Shown one piece after another: positions 1 to 8,461 of a DNA stretch of 47,685 nucleotides. The DNA comes from Lineolata rhizophorae (Eukaryota > Ascomycota > Dothideomycetes > Lineolatales > Lineolataceae), in the NCBI GenBank assembly GCA_010093515.1, contig MU001685.1, positions 240,451 to 288,135 on the forward strand, in the 5' to 3' direction. The notes beneath the pieces are model-generated. The model searched no databases, was not told the DNA's origin, and saw nothing but the letters and a program-made list of their open reading frames with translations. Positions within the stretch are counted from its first letter, which is position 1. Every line of letters starts with the position of its first letter. The position numbers and the translations under genes are program-made.

Positions 1-228
1 TTAAATAGTCAACTTGAGGCTCTTAAGCCTCAACAGCCACGAAAGAAAGTTCGTGTTAATCCAAATCAACGATTTGCAGATATAGATACAATCATGGTTG
101 CTGTACAGGCCTCACAACTTCTTGAGGCACAACGGGATGCCGACGCTGAGGAACGGGCAGCAGAAAGAGTAGCAGCTGAAACAGCAGCTCAAACACTTCA
201 GTCTATGTGTACAGAGTGGCAATTGTAA
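1..228 (+). CDS. Transposase C-terminus, pogo/Fot1 family (5' truncated)
   Basis: An open frame of 75 codons enters from the left edge in frame 1 and stops with TAA at 226-228. The visible peptide has a basic stretch (PRKKVRVNPNQRFADID, about residues 13-29) followed by an Ala/Glu/Arg-rich helix ending in CTEWQL. A basic 'RKKV..DPN..FA.ID' segment after the catalytic core is typical of the tail of fungal pogo-like DDE transposases. The DDE residues and the DNA-binding domain would lie upstream, outside the window. Family assignment rests on this tail and on the flanking terminal repeat with TA, so it is probable rather than certain. Confidence 0.6.
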   Translation, partial: LNSQLEALKPQQPRKKVRVNPNQRFADIDTIMVAVQASQLLEAQRDADAEERAAERVAAETAAQTLQSMCTEWQL

Positions 229-281
229 CTACGTTGAGAGAATAAACACGATTTTTCATGAGGATGGGTGGTTTCGGGTCA

Positions 282-314
282 GTGAGTTGGAACCCCGGGT
301 GACTCGGAACCCGG
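282..314. repeat. Subterminal direct repeats of the left transposon
   Basis: Two adjacent imperfect copies: GTGAGTTGGAACCCCGG (282-298) and GTGACTCGGAACCCGG (299-314). Short tandem units just inside the terminus commonly serve as transposase-binding sites in pogo/mariner-type elements. A similar 17-bp-period arrangement with different sequence lies at the right edge of the window. Confidence 0.6.
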
Positions 315-321
315 TCAGCTA

Positions 322-1637
322 GCTTAGCTCCAAACTAAGATTGTAGTCATCATTCGACAAAAGCTCCGATATGGGTGACTAAAAGAACGGGAGCGAGACG
401 CCATTCGCCTAGAACCTAATATCCGGCAGCTAACGCGTGGCATGTGACACGGTAATATGCGACACAGCCGTGCATCCGGAATATCACGTGATGATGCCTC
501 GACCACACCACCGAAAGATGTTGCGTCCCCTTACACCTCTAGGGTTTAAACCCTGCCTACATTGCAGGTTCTAGAATGCTGTGGCTTTTAGTCCAACGTT
601 CTAGAATGCGAAAATCGGGCTGATCGCGAGATCGTTGCGAATTCCACGACCTCCCCAGCGATCTACGAGATGCCGCTCGTGGAAGTATGGTCACCTCACC
701 TCGCGAGATGCTTCCCCCTTCATGGGCTGCATCAAGAAATTGTTGGGATATTTGACCAACCTAAATTAGAGATAACACACGTTCTCGGCCGCGAGTAGTG
801 AAACGCAGCGTGCCGCTTCCGAGTCTCGGCCGATTGCCAAATTTGTTCGGGGACTCCGCGTCTGGGCGCAGGCTCGTGGAGCGGAACCATTGGGCGTTGA
901 GACAAGAAAAGATATGCCTCATGCTAACAAGTGCAGCGTACGTAGGGTGGGGAGTGTGATCCTGCAAAGTATAAGAGCGTTGGGGTCCGCCGTCGATGTG
1001 GGGCTTGCTGTAGTGGTCTAGTCGGTTCGTTCGTGGTGTGCGAGGCGAATTCGGACATCCATCGCCGGGTTTGAGGTGCGATTGTTGCTAAGTATTTCTC
1101 ATTTCAAGTGAACGGATCGACTCGAGCCGGCATATCCGCGGCCCCAGTTCCTACCAGCAACGCCAATGCACAAACGAACGGCGCAACGTCTTATATGGTC
1201 GCAAAAATCTGACAGACTTTCAAGGAAAGAGAAATATGCTCGTAACTCATAACAGGTCGTAATGGAAGGCAGGACACTGCTTCATCCATCGAGAATTCAG
1301 ATTCAAAAAAGAATGGACTAATAGGGGTCGCACCCTGCGAACTTAACGGCAAATTCCAGAAAAAGGTAATGATAGAACACCGTTTTGAAGGTCAGTTAAA
1401 TCTCAAACTCGTCAAGAATGAGGTGGAAAAAAAAAAAAAATAGAAAGCCCCGGCTGCGGATGACGACTCTCCATATAAAACCTTCTGCAGAGCCAAAATA
1501 AGTAAGAAAGGTTCATACGTCATGGTCATGGCCCCAGCGTAAAAACTTTCCCTTCGTTCGGTCGTTGAACGTTCTAACGGCTCACCAATTCCTATTTCGC
1601 AATGGTCTTGGCCCGTACAAGTTCAGGACCTTGCTTT
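322..1637. other. Intergenic, no gene seen
   Basis: No open frame here has recognisable domain content. The stretch holds the 12-mer GTTCTAGAATGC twice (568-579 and 598-609), each containing TTCTAGAA, and a run of 14 A at 1427-1440. The last part should contain the 3' UTR of the bHLH gene on the minus strand. Confidence 0.5.
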
Positions 1638-2522
1638 TTACATGTCTCCATCCCTCTTCAATTCCTGTATTTCCTTGTCAAGTCGCTCGTATTCGTTCTC
1701 CAGGAACTTGATATAGTTCACTGCCGTCGCCAAGATGGTTGCTTTCTTCGGCTTCGGGCCAGACGCGCCGTCTTCCTGAGGCAGAAAGGGAAGTGTCGGC
1801 AATGCCTCGCGAAGTCTTTCCATCTCCTTGTTCAACGTCTCCCTGTATTTCCGTTCAACCTGAGTGTGTGGCACGCGCTCCCCCGGCTTTGATGGTCCAT
1901 CTCCGGTGCTTGGTTGAAGCTTAGGACGACCACGGCCGCGTTTCGGAGCATCCTCCGAACCCGTCACCGAGCCCGTTACCGAACTCAACCCGGTTGCTGA
2001 GCCTGCTCCTGCTGCGGAGCTTTGGCTCGTAACACTAGTGGATGTGCCTTGCGAACGTGCTTTTTGTCTGGATTTTGGCATGTCTTCGGTGTAGCTGGGG
2101 CTCACTTTGATCTCGCTCAGTACTAATTCTGTAAACGGAAGTCTAGGAACACTTTACCTGCCACACTCTCGCTCGAGGCATTGCTATCGATCGGCGAACG
2201 CCAGCTTGTTGGTTGGCTTACACTGGGCTGTTGTTGGAAATAAGTGGTCGGCTCCTGGCTACATATTGTAAGTTCCTGAGAACTGCAAGGAACACAAAAA
2301 AAAGGCTTACAAAAAGGTCTCGTTCGGCGTGATTGGGGTCATAAGACTGTCATCAGTGGCGAAATCGTCCAGAAATACTTCTTGAGACGGCCCGCGCTGG
2401 TCCAGTCCGTACGAAAGGTCAAATGCCGTCGCCCCTGCCGGATCTATGCGGCTTTGCGCTGCACCGGCATCGGTGTTTTGAACATCAGGAGACTGAGAAT
2501 TCAAGAATGCCGCTGTTCCCAT
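1638..2522 (-). CDS. bHLH transcription factor with SREBP-type tyrosine and an AT-hook-like motif
   Basis: Exons by my reading: 2522-2311, 2258-2158, 2104-1638, giving 259 aa. ATG at 2522 is directly preceded by an in-frame TAA. Intron 1 (2310-2259, 52 nt) has GTAAGC and a CTTAC branch. Intron 2 is placed at 2157-2105 but its acceptor is uncertain. The N-terminus is acidic (FLDDFATDDSLMTPITP) and could be an activation region. KRGRGRPK at about 159-166 resembles an AT-hook. The bHLH spans about 184-254: basic region H184-TQV-E188-RK-Y191-R192, helix 1 to about 203, a loop of about 18 residues, and helix 2 KKATILATAVNYIKFLENEY running into a short leucine-poor coil. Y191 replaces the usual Arg, as in SREBP proteins, which lets them bind both E-box and SRE sites. 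No membrane segments are present, so it is not a full-length membrane-bound SREBP. Target genes are unknown. Confidence 0.8.
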
Positions 2523-4135
2523 TTAGCACGGACAAAACGCTAACACGGGAACAGTGCGTACCGAAATCTGTCCTGTACATCTTCTCCGCGAACGCAAATG
2601 ACTGACTCACGCGGATTTTGGAGTAAAATATAATTCAATCGAAAAAACAAGGATAACTATCGTCGCCGCTATGGATGGTGGCCTGACCATGCAGCGAACG
2701 ATGGCGTTCCTCTGGCTTCCATCCGCAGACCACGACATGGTTTGAAGGAAGCTCAGCCTTTTTATCTAGAGGCACCCCTCGGTCCTATCCACCTCCCGAC
2801 CGCGCACACAGCCCCGAGGCCTTCGACGCGTGTCTCCAATCGAATGTACGCATCGCTCGTTGATGCAGCACATCTGCAACGCTCCATTTTAATCAGTCCA
2901 ACCACTGCACCATGGCAAAAGGCGGCGAAAAACGCCGCGCTATTGGGACTCTCGCTTCAACAACACACACACACGACCCCCATATGATGACGCCATGCAG
3001 GAAGGATACTAGGATTCCCGGAAAGCTACTAGGATGCCTCAAATGCATTGTGGCTTTCTCCCCCCAATGTCATCGGAGATCAACTTGTCATGCAGACCGG
3101 GCCGCCGCTAGACTTTGGTGCACTCGCTTGGCTATCCCGTAATTCCGTGGAAAATAGGTTGCTTTGTCGACCGCTCCGATTGCCGGAGGCCGCCATCCAC
3201 CCGTCGTGGTGGGTTCCATTCGCCCAGCTTGCAGCGCTCGCCGGAAATCGACGGGTCCGCCCCTCCGACGCACAAAGACGTTGAGACACCGGCTATAATC
3301 TGGTCAACTGTATCGCCTCGGTCCACTCCTAGAACACTAAATAATATTGAACGCCACGATAGTGTCCAACGGAGCTCGACAATTCCATCATAGCCACGAT
3401 CGACTGTCTTTCCCAGCGTGTGGCGAGAAATTCGTATCATATGGAGAGATGTTTGGGACCCTTGCAAGGCAGGTTAATGATATTATCTCGATCCCTATGG
3501 AAGAACTGCCTGTTGCAGGAAATACGTTGACCCTTTACGGAGAAAGACTGCATAACAGCCCAGAAAAATGATAGGGCAATCTTTAAACCGTGACATGCTT
3601 TTGCGCTTGTGTGAGAGCAAGATAAGTTCTTGTATGTGCTAAGAATATCAGTTTCGTGCATCCAAAGAAACACCTCCGGAGAAGAGTCCGGCCTGCTCAG
3701 TCCCCGCCCCACTAGCCGCTTCAATGACTCTCCAAATTGTCACATGGATACCCCACACAGGTCACTACGCTCTAGGTATGTTTTTATTTCTGAATAATGA
3801 TGGTAGAACTGGTGATGTCTTCCCACGCGCGCATTACTGGCTCTGCAAAAATCATGGTTTAGATTCAAACTGGGGGCAGAACTATTAGCATTACTGTATT
3901 CCTCGGTTTTTGGCCTAAAAAGGAATATATAAGCATCTGACAATACGTACCCAACAATTGGATGATGAGCACGTGATGTCACCTCTTTTAAGTCTAGATC
4001 TCGTGCCTGAGCGGGGTCGGTCCATCACGGAACCACCGCGCCACAACTGCGCACATAGAAAAAGCGAGGCGATCCTCTCCTCCTCAAAAAGCAAGCATTG
4101 CGACGTACACCACTCGGCAACACTATAAATGGCAC
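2523..4135. other. Promoter of the bHLH gene plus unassigned DNA
   Basis: Several short overlapping open frames on both strands between 2740 and 3980 show no domain, no paired start and splice structure and no common reading direction, so I do not call genes. A CACACACACACAC-type dinucleotide run sits near 2965-2977. A TATAAAT lies at 4123-4130, too close to the next ATG to serve as an ordinary TATA box for it. Confidence 0.4.
2603..2609. promoter_or_regulatory. TGACTCA (Gcn4/CPC-1 or AP-1-type) site
   Basis: A perfect TGACTCA lies about 80 bp upstream of the bHLH start codon. This is the consensus for Gcn4/CPC-1-type bZIP regulators of amino-acid starvation responses. A single 7-bp match is weak evidence, but its promoter position is right. 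Confidence 0.3.
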
Positions 4136-4720
4136 ATGACACTATGTCCACATACCAAGAACAGTGAGCCCGTCATTGGCTTGCCTTGTCCTCCGGAGAA
4201 TACAGCTCACACTCGTTTCAGGTCCACACAGAGGCAGTTTCAACTGTACTCAGAGCCGGAGCAGCTTTCTCCACGCCAGTTGTCTGCTTCCGACTATTTC
4301 TTTTCGTCCCAACAGGCCGATGCGCCAGGTATTTCCGTGACCGCCGCAGAAGGAGAACGCGATCCAGGACCGAACAAGGCCAAACAACACAGCCATCAAT
4401 GCGCTTCGCATCATTCACACCTAGGAAAAGAGACATGCGACTGCCACTACGTAGAGGACTGGAAGCACCAAATGTATGCCGATTGGGCGCATAACCAGTC
4501 GGGGGCAAGGCGTGACTCTTTTGGGTTCAAGTCCGCTGGTGGGAGCAGGGAAGGCAGTGTAAGCAGAGAACCTAGTAGAGAGAGAAATGGTGCAAAAGGA
4601 GAAGGGGGAGGTTCCAAAGAGGGGATGCCATCTTTACGCGGTCTTACTTCAGCGAGGAGGAAAAGTGGCAATTACGAGGAAGCTCGACGCATGAGTTTGA
4701 AGCGATCAATGGCTGAATGA
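4136..4720 (+). CDS. Unrecognised 194-aa protein with His/Cys cluster and three ARRxS motifs
   Basis: An intronless frame of 195 codons in DNA of average composition is unlikely by chance and reads as protein. I do not recognise the family. Residues 1-80 are Ser/Pro/Gln-rich. Residues 85-104 hold a dense cluster: H85, H87, C89, H92, H93, H95, C101, C103, H104, spaced like a small metal-binding segment. An aromatic patch (YVEDWKHQMYADW) follows. The C-terminal 70 residues are basic, Ser/Gly-rich and contain ARRDS (124-128), ARRKS (173-177) and ARRMS (183-187), each matching the RRxS consensus for protein kinase A. No signal peptide or membrane segment is seen. The start is the first ATG of the frame. 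An upstream exon cannot be excluded, and expression evidence would decide whether this is a gene. Confidence 0.45.
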   Translation: MTLCPHTKNSEPVIGLPCPPENTAHTRFRSTQRQFQLYSEPEQLSPRQLSASDYFFSSQQADAPGISVTAAEGERDPGPNKAKQHSHQCASHHSHLGKETCDCHYVEDWKHQMYADWAHNQSGARRDSFGFKSAGGSREGSVSREPSRERNGAKGEGGGSKEGMPSLRGLTSARRKSGNYEEARRMSLKRSMAE

Positions 4721-4837
4721 TCCAACGAAGCAAAAAAAATCACGAATATAAAGATTAATTTTCTCACATTTCTGTATTATTGTGTTATTGTCCTCTATTT
4801 CTCTTCCAAACTGTATCGAAAAGTCAGCCTTCAACCG

Positions 4838-5893
4838 TTGTCGGCCTTAGTTTATATGCTACTCTCAAACCTAATCCAAGGGGCGTACTTCGCCCACCAT
4901 AGTGGCGCAATTGATAATATGATGACCTTATTTGCTCGGGCAGATTTTCGTACAATGAACACGTGGATGGTGGCGTTGATAGTCGGGATTAACTGGGCAG
5001 AGTACTGCAAGTTCTATGGAGAGAAGAGCAAGCATGTCTAAGGCGCTAAGATAGAGCATGACCTATGTGCATGCAGTTGCCGCCGGCAGCCTTGTGGTGG
5101 CAAGTTGTGCCTTCGGCTATGGTGTCTTCTGGCGGGGACATCTCCTAGCATTAAGCGTCGCTCAAGTGCAAGCCCTCACTTCACCCACCGGCAACGTTCA
5201 TCAGATGACTCTTCTCGCCATGTCTTCTATACCATCTATAGTCAACAACGCTAAGTGTAAATATGTCTTGCTAACCTAGGTCTTTCCAGTGCTTCTGTTG
5301 TTGAGCCTTACGATTCCTTCAGCAGAAGTCCGACTGCCCTTCAAAGCATGAGCGGATCGCGGTGAGAACTGGCAAGGGTTGTGCCGCTATTAAGACACGT
5401 AATACATTTCCACGCATCCGAAATACGACGACACCCCAGCCCATCGGCACCGCCGAGTCTGTTGTGAATGTCCAACCGTCCGGCGCTCTTAGCGCGTGGA
5501 ACACCCGAGCCTGAACACGCCGAATTCGGCGTGGCAACAGGCTCGGTACATGCTGTGGAAGCTGGTACGATGCCCATGGGGGCTTGGGAAGACCCCTTAT
5601 CTGAAAGAGTTCGATCCCTTCCACTAATTTCGCGCGATGTACTGTTGGGAAATGATCCCTTGCAGCCGGACACTTCTGACCTATGGATCCTTTCGACACT
5701 TGACCACGGTGGCACAGACCTCGCGATAACCCAGGCCATTACTCGACTCATCATAAATGTTCTCAGACCACTTTCTCAGCTAGAAGCTGTGGAATATTCT
5801 CTCGGGATGCCAAAAGCGTGCCGCCAGCCTCCCTCAGAGAACCACCCGCCACTCCCCTATTCACACGATACAGACACTCCAACAGTAAGCTGA
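4838..5893 (+). pseudogene. Possible broken multi-exon gene, N-terminal part membrane-like
   Basis: Three protein-like pieces follow each other on the plus strand in different frames. 4838-5041 (no near ATG; first in-frame ATG at 4856) gives a hydrophobic piece with MNTWMVALIVGINWAEY. 5058-5279 continues with AAGSLVVASCAFGYGVFW and a Ser/Thr/Ala-rich tail. 5468-5893 is a 141-codon polar piece. Candidate junctions exist (acceptor CATGCAG ending at 5078; donor GTGTAA with CTAAC and TTTCCAG at 5255-5290), but the donor after 5040 would be GTCTAA and the second intron only about 35 nt, which is implausible. Either this is a gene with an exon structure I cannot resolve, or a decaying one. I do not recognise the family. 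Confidence 0.25.
5505..5546. repeat. Long interrupted palindrome
   Basis: CCGAGCCTG (5505-5513) is the exact reverse complement of CAGGCTCGG (5538-5546). Between them sits a perfect 18-bp palindrome CACGCCGAATTCGGCGTG (5516-5533), separated by 2 and 4 nt. Together they can form an extended cruciform or RNA hairpin of 18 paired positions with a small internal bulge. It lies inside the 5468-5893 open frame. Confidence 0.75.
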
Positions 5894-6399
5894 GTATATC
5901 TTGTATCGTGTCTGGCCTCGGTTGCCTTCGTCCTTCGTCTCGTGCATACGTGGACGGCACTAACCGCTGGAAGAATCATAGCCCCCCCCCCTGGTATGAG
6001 TGTCACAAGATACGTTCTGCACCGTCGCCAACCCATGCAGAAGCCAGGGATGCGGGGCTTCTGCTGCTTTCACACCAATGACTTTCTTTTTCCGTCTTTC
6101 CCGGCAAGTTCCACGTCAGCATCGCATGCATACTCCGCAAACAGAGGAACCCAGTATGACCGTAGACCTTCCGCCAGTCACAATCAACTGAACACGCTTT
6201 GTTCGTGCAGCGGTTATGCATTTCAAAACGCAGACGGCATCTATTAAACCAAACTGCGTTGTCATGGCCGAATTCGTCCTCCGCTAGCGGCAGTATTCCC
6301 AACTGTTAGACACAACCCCACTCCAGAGGAACATCGCTACACTGGCTGACAACGAATGACAAAAGGGGAGAGGAAAAGGAAAACAAGAAAGCGAAGACA
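5894..6399. other. Unassigned DNA, no gene seen
   Basis: Short overlapping frames only, with no recognisable protein. A C-run (about 9 C) lies near 5983-5991. From about 6380 the composition shifts to TA-rich. Confidence 0.4.
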
Positions 6400-8460
6400 A
6401 AATGAGGAAAGTAACTAGTTAGAACATATTTAGTAGTCATGTAACCATAATGATACTGCTGCATTTTTTCATTACATCCTCATCTAACCACCGTAAGTGC
6501 TGAGATATTAAATGTTCAAAATTTTAGTTGCCCTTTAATCTACCTAATGGATTAGGCTCTGGGCGTGAAGCTTCCATGTTAAGGTATTGGACTTGGTGTT
6601 GCAATCTAGTTGTCTGCTTTAACTCCCTGCAGGCTGCTCTGTAACTTCTCCCAACTGCCCCTTTTGGTTGGCGCCATATCGCCTATTATGTAAGCAAAAC
6701 AACCCCTAGCCCAGTATCTGTTGGATATCGTATGATTGATTGGTTGATGCTACGAAACGAGCAGAAGTTGGTTTTGACCACTGCACGCGAGATTGCGTAT
6801 ATAAACCACACTACATACACTAAAAACAGAGCAACATGAAACACAACCTATCCTAATAGTATCTACTCAGGTAGGATTATATGAGGTCTTCTATCTAGGA
6901 TTAGTATATCACCCCCTGACAAGGGTTCCACCTGTGTATTTATGTAGCCTCAGATAGCACCATGTTCCAATGTCAACGGACTTGGCCTTCCTATTCCGGA
7001 TCTCCATAGGAATCTGACAACTAGCAACTCAAACTCAACTACCGCTGCAACGCCATTACCATTATAGCTTAGTAAGTATATGGCCACATGAGCTTACAAT
7101 TGACGTACGTAGTAGGCCCCTCTAGATAGTTTGAATATTCATTTTTTGCTCAAAACTGTCTACCACTCACGCTGCTCGATTTTGCCTCAGCCTATCCTGC
7201 CTCGGTACTTAAATTGGTGCTCATCCATAGGCCTATGCCTCTGCTAGCCAATGATGATAGATTTGCCGACTACTCTATCGGAGAAGTCTGTCAACTCTAC
7301 CCGAGTTATACTTCTAGAGTTGGAAAGGGCAGGTTTAGGAACCTGGAGAATGCCTAAAGCTAGGACCCTCGAAAGCGTAGCCAAGAACTAATCTAACCCA
7401 ACGAAAATAGGTCCCTATACGAGGCGTCCGCCTTCTATCTCTAAATTGTAATAGTGTCAGACCCGTCTTGCTGGAAGGCAGAGCAACTCTCTTACCTAAA
7501 TTATGTTACCAGCCAGTTCCTTCTTCTCCCACCAACGAGCGTCGCTTTAAATTCTCTTCTAGCCGCTCCCTCCTTATTTGTCTACCCTTTACCTCATTGC
7601 TCTCAGCCCATGTCTTTCATGCCCTTTACATCTAGTTCTAGCTGTTCTTCTCCATTTGTACAGGACTTTAACAAATACGTTAAGGACTTGCAAGGACTTT
7701 ATCCTGTAAGCAAAGTAGAAAGATAGTATCGAAACGCCTAGTATTATAAGTAGAGACCAAATTTTAAAATTACTTTGCCTAGGATAAAGAGCAGATATTA
7801 GTAGAAACTAGACAAGTAAAATCGATAAATCTATATTACTATTATGCGCATAAATCGGGATACTTATAAGAAGCTATTATAGGTTCCAAGATAGCAGCTA
7901 AAGATTTGTTACAGAATACTAGAGAGTAGTTAGGACTTAGGTATTATAGAAAGGTAATTATATTATTACATAGTTGCAAAAGGAACAAGGAAGACAAAGC
8001 GAAACAGGTTTTCTTCTCCAGAGGGTTTCGCCTGTAAACAGAACAGATAGAGGGTCTCTATAAGCACCAGCTTGCAAGGGCGTATGAGATAATAATAATA
8101 TATAATTATATAAAATTAGAAAAGCTGTAGTATATTAGATTGTTACTTCAACTAGTAGTCTATTCTGATATAGAATGGAACTAAACTAAGTAAAGTTGTT
8201 AGATATTGCTTTAGAAAGTGGGAGAGCTTAGATTATAGCTTAAGTGTAGTATCTGTCAAGCTACAACAAAGAGAAACACGTTATTTCTACATACGTTTGG
8301 AGTAGGAACTATATAGGGTCCTATCCTAGTCACGCAGTAGGTAGTACACCTATGGGTAGTACTAGAGATACTACCTATTTGTAATATAGAGTATTATATG
8401 TGATATCCTATATTAAAAATTGAGTATATAGGCTCCCGTGTCTAGATAAGTATATACTCA
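6400..8460. mobile_element. TA-rich decayed repeat block (RIP-like), probable retroelement relic
   Basis: Composition drops sharply to TA-rich, with many TAG/TAA stops in all frames and TpA-rich strings (for example TAATAATAATATATAATTA near 8086-8104). No long frame survives except 7454-7726 (90 codons, Ser/Leu-rich, unrecognised). This is the signature expected of a transposon copy mutated by RIP (C-to-T on both strands). The family cannot be identified from sequence reading. A TGTTGG start with a downstream TATATAA at 6719-6804 suggests an LTR. Confidence 0.5.
6719..6917 (+). repeat. Possible LTR remnant
   Basis: TGTTGGATATCG at 6719 resembles the 5' end of fungal copia-type LTRs. TATATAAACC follows about 80 bp later (6797-6806), as expected for an LTR promoter. 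The 3' boundary is a guess, as no CA end plus clear primer-binding site is visible and no second copy exists in this window. Confidence 0.25.
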
Positions 8461-8461
8461 A
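8420..8461. repeat. 11-bp inverted repeat at the edge of the TA-rich block
   Basis: TTGAGTATATA (8420-8430) and TATATACTCAA (8451-8461) are perfect reverse complements around a 20-nt spacer. The pair coincides with the return to normal base composition, so it may mark the edge of the decayed element. Confidence 0.5.

Larger units (their letters stand above)
1..319 (+). mobile_element. 3' end of a pogo/Fot1-like DNA transposon (truncated by the window edge)
   Basis: The left edge holds the end of a transposase reading frame (stop at 226-228). About 50 bp later come two imperfect direct repeats of about 17 bp and then a TA dinucleotide at 320-321, the expected target site of Tc1/mariner-pogo elements. 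The outermost part, read inward from 319, starts GCTGACCGGGTTCCGAGTC and should be the terminal inverted repeat. The other terminus lies outside the window, so the inverted repeat cannot be confirmed. The coding remnant has no stop and no TA-rich decay, so this copy looks young or has escaped RIP. Confidence 0.65.

Noticed and set aside
562-576. 15-mer TTGCAGGTTCTAGAA also found at 8920-8934
   Set aside because: One shared 15-mer is expected by chance in about 47 kb. The flanks do not match, so it is not evidence for a dispersed repeat.
4521-4535. tRNA B-box-like GGGTTCAAGTCC
   Set aside because: No A box at the right distance and no cloverleaf can be folded around it; it is inside the 4136-4720 reading frame. 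I saw no convincing tRNA in the window.
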